From Rotaria sp. Silwood1 (Eukaryota; Rotifera; Eurotatoria; Philodinida; Philodinidae), in assembly GCA_905250075.1 (NCBI GenBank), contig CAJNOP010000172.1, positions 248,001 to 312,000 of the forward strand: a stretch of 64,000 nucleotides of DNA. Reading direction: 5' to 3'. Numbering within the stretch: the first letter of the stretch is position 1; every line of letters starts with the position of its first letter. Below, in pieces: positions 1 through 11,475 of the stretch. The notes under the pieces were generated by a model, which saw nothing but the letters and a program-made list of their open reading frames with translations, was not told the origin of the DNA and made no database searches. The translations under genes were made by a program, and so were the position numbers.

Positions 1-1493
1 GTCTGGTGCATAATTATAAGACCACTTGTTTTAAAATTAAGCTTAATGAAATAAATACTATTTCGAGTGATTTGACATAGGTGAGTCATAAGAATGTTGC
101 CATAAAATTTTCAAGCACTAATCATTTCGTTTTCATATATATGTAAAATTTTCTCCATTTTTGTGGTGCATAATTATAGGACCACGTGGTAGGTTTATAG
201 TAATAAACGAATCGTGAGTAACTTTAAGTAAAACTAACAAATCAGATAGCACTTCACATTCAAGTTTAATTATGCCGAGAGCAATACAGTTAACAGAAAC
301 CAAGAAAAGGTCTATCTTAGACCTACACAAGAAAAACAAGTCTCATCAAGAGATTGCAAGGAAAATCAATCGATCAAAAACTGTGGTAACAAATTTCTTG
401 AAAGATCCACTTCAATATGGCTCAAGAAAACGAATTGGTCGCAGAAAAAAGGTCGATGAACGTACACAACGGCTTGTTTTGAGAACTGCCAGCAACACGT
501 CAATATCTTGCGCCAACATTATTGATGATTTAAGTTTGAAAATGTCGAGATGGACGATCAATCGTGTTATAAAAAGGTCAAATATACTTAAAAAAATGAA
601 AAAGAAACATTCTCTTGCATTAACAATAGCTCACAAAGATTTACCATTGACTTGGGACAAAGATCATATGACAGAGAATAACGAGTGGAACGAAGTCATC
701 TGGTCGGATGAAAAGAAGTTTAATTTAGACGATCCTGATGGTTTTTCGTACTATTGGCATGATCTTCGTAAAGAAGAAGAGATTTTTTCGACTCGTGTTC
801 AGGTGATGGTAGTGCCATGATTTGGGCGTCGTTTGGCTGGGGTGGTAAGAGCTCAATCTGTTTTATAGATGGACGGATGAATTCGAATGGATATCGTGAG
901 GTGCTCAAAAAACACCTACTCAACATCGCTGATAGTTTGGGCGGATCTGAATGGGTCTTCCAACAGGATAATGCTCCTGTCCATCGAGCGAAGGTCAATC
1001 TGGCTTGGTTCAAGTCGCAAAAAAAATAACGTTTTGCCGTGGCCATCATTATCTCCAGACTTGAATCCAATAGAAAACCTATGGGGCATGCTATCAAGAA
1101 AGGTTTATTCAGAAGGGAAGCAATTTAGAACGAAAGAACAGTTGAAAGTTGCCATACTCAAGTCATGGGAAGAAATAAGCATTAATCAACTTCGCGATTT
1201 AGTCAGTTCAATGCCCGACAGAATATTCGAAGTTATTAAGCTAAATGGAGCGAAGACACGATATTAATCTGTATTTTGAATTCGTTTTTTTCTATTTCAT
1301 TTACAGTGGTCTTATAATTATGCACCATAATAAACCACGAAATTTCAGAAATCCATGAAGAATAATTGATAAAATCTTGAATGTTTCCCTACTGTATACA
1401 TATGCCTTAATACTCTTAATTTCAAAGAATTAGCTCGATCTGACTTTTCTAAGTACTAAAACTAGTGGTCTTATAATTATGCACCAGACTGTA
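1..1493 (+). mobile_element. Tc1/mariner-superfamily transposon (Tc3-like), left end cut by window
   Basis: The right terminus at 1464-1491 is the inverse complement of the first bases of the window and is followed by TA at 1492-1493. By comparison with the right end, the element lacks only its first two bases (CA) and its left TA at the window edge. A second copy of the motif TGGTGCATAATTATA lies inside each end (about 163-185 on the left, 1305-1327 on the right), about 160 bp from the outer copy. The sequence between outer and inner copies is not alike on the two sides. This is the IR/DR layout, with two transposase-binding repeats per end, known from Tc3 and Sleeping Beauty. The interior holds one transposase gene in the plus direction, which is broken, so this copy is probably not autonomous. 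Confidence 0.93.
272..1267 (+). pseudogene. Tc3-like DDE transposase, two frameshifts
   Basis: The reading frame starts at ATG 272 with an N-terminal helix-turn-helix region (REIARKINRSKTVVTNFLKDP-like, residues about 25-50) typical of Tc3-type transposases. A second DNA-binding region and the catalytic domain follow. The first catalytic Asp is in VIWSDEKKF, the second in FQQDNAPVH, and the Glu in SPDLNPIENLWG, which is the DD34E signature. The protein is split into three frames. The first shift is near 795-812, just before the SGDGSAMIWASFGW segment. The second is at about 1018-1026, in a run of A after the FKSQKK segment. The first frame stops at 820 and the last one ends at the TAA before 1268. 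The total span fits a normal transposase of about 330-340 residues. Homopolymer errors could explain the second break but not obviously the first. Confidence 0.9.
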
Positions 1494-2233
1494 TATCTGT
1501 TACGAATTTCTGAAATATGATTTTTCTCAGAATCGAAGTTAGACATATTATATATTGAGCTGTTTTTAAATTAAATTATTTTCTCTTCAAATAAAGATAT
1601 GTAGGGATGCAGTTGATTACATTGACAAACTACATTATACTAATAATTAAGACATGAGATCACACATATCACTATTTCAAATGAATGCTTATCATAGTTA
1701 TATGAGTGATTATTTTGGCACTATTCAAAGGCAATTTATATTGTAGTCAGTATTAACCGATTTAAAAATATTTATATTGTATTTATTTTTATTATGATTA
1801 CACAATCACTTCTACAAATCGTTTGTAAACTTGGTTAATGTAACCATAAAATAATGTACGCTTCTATTTTGCAATATCAGAATAGTAGAAATTTAGTCAA
1901 CAAGTATGATAGTATGCCATGCTCTTTGAAGAGATTCATGTTAAAGAATATCAGAAATTAAGTGATTGGAACATAGATTGGTTAGAAGAAAACATTAGAT
2001 TTCAGCATTAGTGTCTGGTTCAAAAATTTGAGTACCACATGTGCTTTCACACCATAATTTGTATGTGTTTATTGACTGAGTATATTGATGATAAACAACC
2101 GAAAGTAAAATATAGATTGCAAATTTCTGCATAATAATAAACATCATCGAAATAAATCAGCATTATCTAAAAAATCAATCGTAAAATATCATAATTTTTA
2201 TAGTTTATCTTTGATCAATTAGATGAATGAATC
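1494..2233. other. AT-rich interval, no feature seen
   Basis: No reading frame with coding character, RNA gene or repeat was recognised between the transposon and the receptor pseudogene. Confidence 0.5.
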
Positions 2234-3340
2234 TTACTCGCAGACTTTGTTTGAACTTTCTAAAATATAGAGTATAGATATGAATGTGGAAATGAATCCA
2301 TCTTGTGTTTGCACAAACACTTTACCTATATACACACCTACAACTGTCTTTGATACCATCGTTTTCATGCTACAGAGGAGACAATGTGTTCTCTTCGTCG
2401 CCGGAATAATATACGATTCTTCAACAGACGATGAAATCGGGGTGATGTGCACATTAAAATGTAGAATCGTCCCTAAAATATCTACCGAGAACATAGAAAA
2501 AAATGTATTTAGTTTCCAATTGGTATAACTTACTCCGTACATAATTGAAGCAAAAAGAAAACTGACATTGAAAGCCAATGCTTCCTTCTTTTGATCATCA
2601 TTCTTTTGAACGGCGGCTGTAACAATCATGTATGCCCTGTAGATTCCGAATGGAATGAGACCCATGAAAGTAACAACGACTTGAAAGAAAACTAGTTTTG
2701 TCAATCGCTGATCAACATTTTGATGTAAGAGAACCCTTGCCATGCGTATATTGCGATAAGCTAAAATTGCAAATACAACTATAATTACAGTATGAAGATT
2801 ATTAAGAATGACAAAAATGAAAATGATACCATAGATATGGAAAGCATTACTAGCGTATTCACACACGCCCGTTATGGGTGATATATTTTGATACAAAATC
2901 CAAAGAGTAACATGCAGCCACCAGATACTAACGACGCATGCAGAAGCTCGATGGGCCAATTTGATGTTACGCCATTGACGGTATCGAACATTTTGAGACG
3001 TGACTAGAAATTGATCAATTGTAGACAAACATGTAAATGTCAAAGGAATTACATCACACCTACTAGTAAAAACATAGCGAAGCTTGCATCATGTTGGAGA
3101 AATGTTAATGAAACTTATGTTTAGAGCAGTACCGACGATTTGTGGAACAAGATTAAATACGAACTGTCCGCATTCGTGTACAGCAACAAGGAGAATATAG
3201 AATGTACACGGATTTATCTGATAACTGGCCACAGTTGCAAGAATAAAAATTTAGATAACACACCCTAATGTGCCCATGATTAAGAAAAACGAGCAGGCAT
3301 AAAACATCAGTTGTTGATTAATATAGGTTACTGACATCAT
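2234..3340 (-). pseudogene. Rhodopsin-family (class A) GPCR pseudogene
   Basis: Read from ATG at 3340 leftward, one frame encodes a rotifer-type class A receptor. TM1 ends in a GCVI-type segment where the family has G-N, and TM2 (FYILLVAVHECGQFVFN) follows. A conserved CKLRYVF precedes TM3 and the segment TCLSTIDQFLVTS sits where the DRY region belongs. Then come TM4, TM5 and TM6 (FFQVVVTFMGLIPFGIYRAY) and TM7. The frame has two internal stops: TAA at 3251-3253 in TM1 and TGA at 3089-3091 where CKLR is normally preceded by Trp, so probably TGG to TGA. In TM7 the frame shifts near 2520; the alternative frame reads YIFFYVLGRYFRDD, the expected TM7/helix-8 ending. Three independent lesions make it non-functional. 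Compare the intact receptor at 14272-15246. Confidence 0.82.
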
Positions 3341-3542
3341 TGACTGTTACGATCATAATCTTTAATATAATATAGAGTAAAATTTGCTGTGTTCTAGGCT
3401 GATAATTGTAAATGAGCCATATCTTTTGCGTCTAATTATATCATAGCTTATTGTTCTCATCGGAATCTCGAAACGGTTATCTATCTAAAAGTATTTTATC
3501 GCAGGTCAACATTTAGAATGTTCAACAAAACAAACAAAATAA

Positions 3543-3893
3543 TTTTCTTTAAGTATTCAACAAAAAAAAAATATTCATGAAGTCAACTACCTATCTCTAC
3601 TTTGGAAAATCTCTACGTCTCAAAATGTTAATTGGAACTATCCTGATACTGATGCTTACTCATCAACGAGTGGCTGCACATATCCTATACAACGATTCTG
3701 TAGAATAGTACATCAATTTTCAAAGACTCAACTTCAGAGCATAAAAAGCAATGAAATTATTGAGGAATGTATCGACTGTTTATGTGATAGACAAAAAAAG
3801 GCATCTGAACTAACAAAGCGGGAAAAAACTTTTTTTGAAGACCAATTATGGTTACCGTGTGAGTCTCAATGTGAGAAAAATGGTCACGTCTAG
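3543..3893 (+). CDS. Unrecognised cysteine-containing exon-like ORF
   Basis: An open frame of 116 codons runs from just after TAA 3540-3542 to TAG 3891-3893. It has no convincing upstream ATG, so it would have to be an internal or last exon or a relic. The second half looks coding, with paired cysteines in the order C-TYPIQRFC, EECIDCLC and LPCESQC. That spacing suggests a small secreted or extracellular disulphide-bonded domain. I do not recognise the family, and no clean acceptor is visible because the upstream tract is A-rich. It lies head-to-head with the GPCR pseudogene. Confidence 0.25.
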   Translation, partial: FSLSIQQKKNIHEVNYLSLLWKISTSQNVNWNYPDTDAYSSTSGCTYPIQRFCRIVHQFSKTQLQSIKSNEIIEECIDCLCDRQKKASELTKREKTFFEDQLWLPCESQCEKNGHV

Positions 3894-5541
3894 AGGCATG
3901 ATAACAAAAAACGGAATGTAAAAATCATCCCGTTTGACTTTACTGATTAAACACGTTTTGTTGTCAAAACTCATGAAAACGTTATTTTCTAGCTGTAGCA
4001 GTCAGACGCTTGATGTTTTGACAATAGAAAGTTTTTCACAACACGTCAATACATTGTATTCGGATAAAATCTGTCCAACTGTTGAAATAAAAGGATGGTA
4101 GAAAGTTTCAGCTTGATCCGTCGTAAAATGATTGTTGTAGATAACAAAGAAGAAAAATCATGTGTTTCAGTTACGCTCAAAATGATTCATGCAGATCATA
4201 TAAATTAAGCATCAAAATAGAGCAGTCGTGATTTTTTATTCTATCTGCTCGATTTCTGTAGCATCTGGAAACGATCTATCTCACGAAGTACTACGTGTTC
4301 TACGGTTATAAAGCGATTTCCAGTCCTAAATATAACGATATTGATAAATGTTGACTCATGAAAATCGTCATAATTGCATGTATCATTGTATGAACAATTT
4401 TAAGGGAAACTGAAACACATGATTTTTCTTCTTTGTTATCTAAAATAATCATTTTATGGCAGATTAAGCTGAAGCTTTCTACAAGCACATTAAACATGCT
4501 ACTTTACATTCTAACGAAAACTGCAGCTAAAAGGCATAACCTTTGCGCAAATATAGCACTTCTAAAATTTTCTTCAGCTGTATGAATAATTTTGGCCGAT
4601 ATTGTATTTGCTGTGCAAACACAAGCACTTCTTAACATATTTATTAGTTCGACACCAGTCAAACTTATCTATATATCATCATCAGTTCGTACAGCACTTT
4701 ATGCAAATCAATATGTAAGCCTTGGAAACACAAATAATGGAAATCATTTAATAGGATTTTCGAAGATATGTAATATCATCCGACAATCCATAGCTGCTGG
4801 AGAGATATTCTAGAAGATTTTCGTTACGGTGGCGTTACGATTACGAATAGGGTGTGGGTGTTTGTTTGAATGGGGATGCAGATACCGCGAAAAAGAACAT
4901 CCACACCCAACACCCCTTGTTTAAACTCCTTTTGGTATTGATAAATTGTTTTTTGTACAGAGATGAAAGCATGCTTGTAATTATGTGTCGGTATCGTAGG
5001 GCTGCAAAAATGTTTTCATGATATGACCAACCAATGATATAAGAGACCGGGAGCCTCTGTTACAGTCATTTAACAGAGATAAACGATATATCGGGTCTCC
5101 TGTCATCTGATTGAGCTAGAGTTCGACCGAAACATGCTGAGATCAAGAACAAAACTAAAAATCTCAGTCTAGTCTCAAATATCGGTGCATACATAATTGT
5201 TGGATAATCTTACATTTTTGTCTCTTGATTATATTCACCATCGCGAGAGTCCTTTTAAGTTTGTGCATTGAGATTAATGCGAATGTGAAAAGCTTGTTTG
5301 ACCAAAACTAGCAAAGAGTGGAGTGTGGGTGTGAGATGTTGGATGTGAGTCTTCTCTTCATCTCCAATGAGACCCACATTCACACTCTCATACCAAAACT
5401 CTCATCTTGGTTGACCATTTAATCTTACTAACGGTATTAATTGCAAGGATAGTTTAGACAGTAGTACTGAAGAGAAAAAATATCATTTTTCTTCTGATAT
5501 TTATGTTTTCATGCTAAAAACAAATAAATAGTATAACGTTT
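3894..5541. other. Intergenic: foldback repeat and two GT/AC hairpins
   Basis: Apart from the inverted repeat at 4098-4482, this interval holds two copies of the telomere-like hairpin, at about 4843-4920 and 5315-5400. An inverted pair around GGGAGCCTCTGTTA / TAACAGAGAT lies at about 5045-5100. No gene is supported. Confidence 0.5.
4098..4482. repeat. Inverted repeat (foldback), arms about 85-100 bp
   Basis: The arm at about 4098-4195 (starting GTAGAAAGTTTCAGCTTGAT) reappears inverted at about 4375-4482, at roughly 85 percent identity by eye and including an unbroken shared core around GATAACAAAGAAGAAAAATC. The loop is about 180 bp. No target duplication was identified, so the element class is open. 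It is probably a degraded foldback or MITE. Confidence 0.7.
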
Positions 5542-7019
5542 TTAGATTTGTTCCATGTTCTTCCATTGGCGTTCTCTAACTAGTTCGACAAACTTGAAGG
5601 CGAAAAGACAATTGAGTACCTATATGTATTAGATTTACAAAAAAATAAAAGAAACGACATAATACTTACGATCAGAACAATTTGAATGGAACTAACGATA
5701 AATGTGATTATATTAACATACTCAAACAGGGACGATGCACTACGTTCATGCACTTGTATAATTATAACATCAGTTAGACAATAAGAAATGTCACAATTTT
5801 CTGAATCGTGAAACTCTGATCGAATTAATTCTAGTCATTAACTATACGAAATTTTAACATGACACTACTCTTAAATGGACAAGACTTGGATTTTGTTCGG
5901 TGAAAGTTAGTATTTTGTTTACAATAAATACTTAGTTTTTCATTTAACCACAATCATTCAATGGCTTCCACGAAATAATTTATCACTAGTACTTCGACAC
6001 AACAGACCGCTCCATGTCATTTTCACAGTTTTTAAAGTATGTTCCAACTCATCATAAGTAGTCCTATTCGAGAATAAGCACTAGCAACCAACAAACCAAA
6101 TGAACTGTAGAGAATTGCCAGGAGATATAGATTGAAAACAAGATTGCTGTTAGATTCGAGAAAAGTGCAAAGAGAAGCTGATGACTTACGTTTTGTGAGA
6201 TAATAGCCAATGAACGTTATAGAGTCGTATTGTCTAATCTTGAAAATCTGTTCACCGAAGGATAGAATGCATAGAACCTTGAGAAGTTGCATAAATATAT
6301 ATATTAGGAAGTATTTTGTCCTCAAATTAAAATGTTTGCACGATTGAGAAGCGAAAATATGTCAGCCATATAAAATGTCAAAAACTTCAATATAGTACCA
6401 TGAAACAATATTGATTTTCTTTTCCTTTTGTTCTGTCTATTAAAGCTTTACTGGTCAATTAATAGTTTTCTCCAATAGGTCATTGTGGGAATATACCTTT
6501 AGAGCACCGAAAACACAGATAATATAAAGGACCAAAGAAATCAAATCGGATACTATTTTCTACCGTTTCAGATATGGCTCGCTCTTAGATATAGAAATAT
6601 GTCTTTTTTGTGATTTCATTACACGATTCTTCTACGGGTATCAATATTCTTTGACACTTTTGTCCTATAATTTATTAGATACAAACGGTTTGAGTTTATT
6701 TTGATTAGAAAAATAAAATGAAAGGTTTATTGTCTTGTCATAAACTACAATACTGGATGGATTACTATCATTAAAGGACTGTTGATTTGAAAATTCTGAC
6801 AGTCGTAGCTTACATTTCTCGAGCAGTTGTTTTTAAAGAATGATACTATTCTTAGATTATACTCACAAGTTGCAAGGATGTGAGAACAATGAGAGTTTTA
6901 CGAATTCGTTTCGTATCTACTGAATAATGATGATTGACTGATGATAATTGTCGTCGACAATCTATGCTGGTCGTTTCATCGATAACGATATCAGTCGCCG
7001 GTTGCTGAGATATCAACAT
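5542..7019 (-). CDS. Multi-exon multi-pass membrane protein (model incomplete)
   Basis: Three segments on the minus strand have clean ends. Exon 1 is 7019-6867: 51 residues starting MLISQQPATDIV and ending in RKTLIVLTSLQL, the start of a membrane helix, followed by a GTGAGT donor. A late exon runs from about 5829 to 5670. It reads an extracellular stretch (HDSENCDISYC) and a helix (EYVNIITFIVSSIQIVLI) and ends at a GTAAGT donor. A 50 bp intron leads to the last exon at 5619-5542, which reads VLNCLFAFKFVELVRERQ and ends at TAA. Between them (about 6325-6032) are hydrophobic segments such as VFNLYLLAILYSSFGLLVAS with a GTAAGT at about 6190, but I could not fix the middle exons in one frame. A cytosolic Ser/Thr-rich N-terminus, several helices and a short basic tail suggest a four-helix membrane protein. 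The family is not recognised, and it may be partly degenerate. Confidence 0.5.
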
Positions 7020-8407
7020 ATTCGTATATATAACACTTTGCCAGTTTCTATTTATTCAGCCTTCCCTTCTTAAATCAATGTGAATGACTGAAATCTCCCA
7101 ATTGCAAAAAAAGAGAATATTAAATAAGAAAATGCAAGGTCTTTAGTTTGATTGATACTTGAAGTAGTAAGAACACGGTGCTGTAGACTCTGTATTATGG
7201 TTGTTGCATGAGAATTAGCATTAATGTTAAATAATGCTAATGCTAAAGCTTTTGCATTATAGACATTAGAATGAATTAATGTTTTGGTGTTAGCATTAAA
7301 TTAGCATTATTTTCAATTCTGTTGCATCTAGGGTGTGGGGTGGAGTATGAGTCATGATGTCGGTCGTGAGTCTAGGTGTGGAAGTATGAATGTGAGTGAC
7401 GAGAAGAGTTTTACGTACATATACGACTACACCTACACCAAGATAGTTTTAGAAAAGTGTCTTTAAACATATGTTGTAAGCTTACATCTATTTATAGTAG
7501 TTTCTTTGAGTTAATGATTTTAAATCTATGAAAATAATATTTTGCTACTTAGCTTTTGATGCTAAATTAAAAAAAACTAATTTCAAAGAGTTTAGATAAT
7601 AGATTATAAAATCTTAAGAGTCGTTTAGATACCTAAAATAAATATGTTTGGTAGTAATAAAACGATTACACTTCGTCGTGCCAATGAAGAGAAAAATTAT
7701 AATAATATATCACAGATTCAAATAAATGGTGGCAGCAATAGACGTGAGATATTAATTATATTTAAAATTATGAATCTATATATGTTTGGTACTCGTAGGA
7801 CTATGTTCATTCTTTTCAGATTATAAAATGGTAGACAATGTTATAATGAGATTTACAGTGATGATATTGATAATAGTTTTCTTGGTGTTTCTTCTTTCAT
7901 ATTGTGATGCAAAATGTGGAGAGGATGTGAAAGATAGAGAATAAATATTAAAATATTTGAATAGTAAAAAAATAAGGAAAACTTTATTAATTTAAGATAT
8001 AGGTTCTCATGACTATTCTTCTTTAAGTTCTTCTGCTGCATCATCACCGCGCCCTGAAGCCGTGTTTCTATGACTCATTTTTATGCTGTTATCTTGTTTT
8101 GGGTTGAAACCATGTTAAAAAATATATAAACTTTCTAGCAAGAGAGAGACAGAGAGTGTGAGAGTTCTAACTGATTTGCATATAATGTTCGCGCCAATCT
8201 ACTGGAAATATGTATATGCTCTGCAACAGCAAAATGAAAGTAACCTGAGTATAAAATAAGATTCTGTTTTTTTTCTTATTATGCAAAAATTATATTTTAA
8301 TATGATTCGTCACATTTATATTGAGTACTAAAAATGGCGTTTAGGGTGTTTGGCCCTCAAATTTGGCTCAGTCTACAATAGTATATCTACTAACTCAATT
8401 TTTTCAG
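7020..8407. other. Intergenic, low-complexity repeats only
   Basis: The interval contains the TTAGCATTA cluster (7200-7320) and a GT-rich/AC-rich telomere-like hairpin (about 7330-7440, with TGTGGGG on the left and CTACACCTACACC on the right). Short open frames here have no coding character. Confidence 0.4.
7200..7320. repeat. TTAGCATTA-type short repeat cluster
   Basis: Variants of TTAGCATTAATG and its complement (TAATGCTAA) occur about seven times within 120 bp in both orientations. This makes a local palindromic low-complexity patch. Confidence 0.6.
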
Positions 8408-8560
8408 AAAGTATCTGAAAAACTGACAGAAAAGAATGAAACTAATCAACCAGAAGTCTAGTCTTCAAATGGTTTACCGCCGTCAAACAATAAAGAAGAA
8501 AAATGCTCAATGATTGTGGCTATCAAAGATATTGATACATTACCACCGAGTACAAGTTGA
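8408..8560 (+). pseudogene. Exon relic, hydrophilic C-terminus, one stop
   Basis: A TTTTTTCAG acceptor ends at 8407 and opens a 51-codon frame to TGA 8558-8560. It reads KVSEKLTEKNETNQPEV, then an in-frame TAG at 8459-8461, then SSNGLPPSN and CSMIVAIKDIDTLPPSTS. Codon pattern and composition look like a real hydrophilic C-terminal exon with one nonsense mutation. If the TAG is a genuine stop, the protein simply ends there. Upstream exons were not identified. Confidence 0.35.
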
Positions 8561-11475
8561 AGTATTTATTTTTCACACATATTCCTTTCTATATTATTCA
8601 AAACATATTTCTGATAAAATGATTAGTAAAAAACAAAAGCCAATTTATTCGTTATATAAGATACTTTTATATTGAGAGTATGAGTGCAGGTGCGGCGTGT
8701 ACTTATTGTATATTCTAATTTACACTCATTAACATCCTACCTCATGAAAATAATTTTTTTATTATCAATATGCCGTGAAATTTTAGGTATTCGGCACTAA
8801 AATGTTGCCGTACCCTTCACTATTTAGCATACATACGTTCTATTTTCGACGTGCTTCAGTTTGGTATAAAATTTGTCATGGCTGCCATTTGAAATCAAAG
8901 TGTTACCCACCTTGTACATGAATCCGTGGATTTTCGCGGAATACTACCATAGAAATAATTATTCGAAAGATAATGATGGAACCATAGAATGCATCAGTAT
9001 CTTATAATAACTGTTATAAGAAGTGTCATCCTACATATAGCTTGTATACTTACCAGGAAAGAACAAATACTGTACTTTTGGCTGCTTCAATCATCGAACT
9101 CATTAGTGACCTTATCTATGCTGCTAATCGATAGTTAAACTGAATGAAAGATTGAGCTAAATATAAACTGAAGTTTAGATCGATTCATAATCTTATTAAT
9201 AACATATTTCAATTGCCATCTTCCATAAAGCGTTGCACAGAGTTTAGAAACAAATTTTTAAGGAAATAATTGTAATAAAATAAGAGTTATTATTGAATAT
9301 GAAGAAATTTGATACAAACCACAAAAAGACATAGCTAAATTAAGTAATCATATTTCTTTGTGTTGGCATTGTTTTTCGTCGATTTCATCACATAATGTAA
9401 ATTCGAACATCATATAAGAAATATACATCGATGATGTCTTCAAATCGACGGTTAATATAATCAGTATAGAACTATCGAAACAGTTTTCTCAGAAAATTTC
9501 AATCTAATCAAATTCAACATAATGTTGCTGCATTAAAAGCATCTAACAGCGATCCAATCCTAATGGATGTCATTCGTCTTGAATGATTTGCAGCATGCCT
9601 CTATTTTAGTCTTTTTTTTCTGCACATTATCAATTTAATTTCTTTATATTATTATTTCGAAAGAAATAGTTAGTATGTCAGACTTGATATAAAGAGTTGC
9701 GAATTTTACATACGAATACACTTCAATGTTCCCGTACTTATGTTGATATAACTTACAAGAAATGTATTATAACAGATGTAAAATTTTATCAAATATGTTC
9801 TAGTGAGCTTATAGAAGATGGTTAACTTGATTTTCTATTCGAAATCCGTTTTTACAAACAACGCTTAATAATGCCGTTAATCAATTTCATTAGAAATCTC
9901 AGTCAGATTTTCTATTACAGATGTTAAATTGAAAATTCTGTTATATATACGTATTTATTATAATTGAATTGGTGGGTAACACATAATAGTACTAATGCTA
10001 CAGTTATTAATGTGTGTCGCCTTACTAAACAAATTTTGTTCATTTGGAAAACGAAACGATAGTATCAATGGCAGAGGTATTGATCGTGCATCTATCAAAT
10101 AACTAATGTTAGATGTTCAGTAATTGAAACATTACTTCGCTCAACATTTGGATGTTTATACAATCAAACATGTGTTGATAATTTACATATATTTGGTGTA
10201 GATTATGTTGTTTATTTTATTACATCATTCTTATATAAGGACGATGAATCCGAAATTTTCAAGTTGTTCTCTATTAAATACAACTATAATTAATATTGTT
10301 AAAGTACTTTTTATATAAAAGTGGAAGATCAACGTTTCACATTCAACATATTATCAGTAGTGTACTTCAACTTATTGGCCATCAATATTTGAGAAACGTC
10401 ACGATTTTCTCTTAGTTTTACGAAAATTTTAGGCATATATGGTGAATTAACTGTCATTCTACAATGTATTTCTCTATATGCATGGTCTACACTGCGTGAA
10501 GAATAAAAGAACACTGATATTACAATACCATAAAGTAAGTCGTTCGACAAATACCAACAATCATGGTGCGTTTGTTCTTGAATTTTCTTGTCTTGGTATC
10601 ATCGTTAACTACATCTAACTTATGAATCAAAGAATTTTTTTCTGAAGCAATTACTAGATTTTGAAACTTAACTTTGAGTCTTCTGTTACATTTCAAGAAG
10701 TGCCCTATCACAATAAATTCTCTAGTGCATGAAGCAATGTTCTACATTTTGTCACTCGAAGTGTTTCATGTTTAAAACGTTTATTAGAGATTCACTGTAT
10801 ATTCTTTCATACTTTGTAATATGAAATCCTCTCTTATGTAGGATCCTGTGTCAATAATAATGTTTCTTATTTATATGCTTGGCACACCGAATACAGAAAT
10901 GATTGTGTAGTACTTCTTTGTCTTCTCATTGGCGAAATATAAAATCGAAATTCAAAAACTGTTAAATTGAATTTCAAATTTCTTTTTAAATTTCAATTAT
11001 TTCGTTACAAAATAATCTGAAGTCTCAAACTTTCATTGTTAAACTTCTAAAAAAAACTACTGATAACAGTATTAATAAAACTTATACCTTCAGTTGCACT
11101 ATTTTTTATTTGATGAGCTGTCTTTTGCAGAGTACTCTAAATTAGTGCTTTTCTTTTTCTTCTAAATTAGCCGCAATGTATAGAGTTCGCTAAATCTAAT
11201 TATTACTAAGAATGTCATGAACTTTTCTTCTGAACTTGCACATACCATGTAATTGTCATCATAACATGGCATTAATATCAAATGGACACAAACTAATCGA
11301 GGTCCAAGAGCGTTGATATACAAAAATAAAAAAACATAGAAAACGATGCTCAAAATAAGATCACTGTGAAAAATAGATGTTGATGAGCGTCTTCTCTTCA
11401 TGCAGACATCTTTATCCATTCACCTTACATACGCAAGAAATAATTATAATTATCGCTATATACTATGATAAAATT
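8561..11475. other. 2.9 kb interval without a recognised gene
   Basis: A weak telomere-like hairpin lies at about 8675-8745. Two minus-strand open segments, about 10329-10711 (with HAYREIHCRMTVNSPYMPKI) and 11162-11419 (basic start, then two hydrophobic stretches), may be membrane-protein exon relics. They have no recognisable family or splice frame. Nothing else was seen. Confidence 0.4.

Noticed and set aside
4592-4813. 73-codon frame (plus)
   Set aside because: Short, start codon arbitrary, next to a foldback repeat; no independent support.
10329-10711. Two overlapping minus-strand frames that might be exons
   Set aside because: They overlap in different frames, and no splice pair or family could be fixed.
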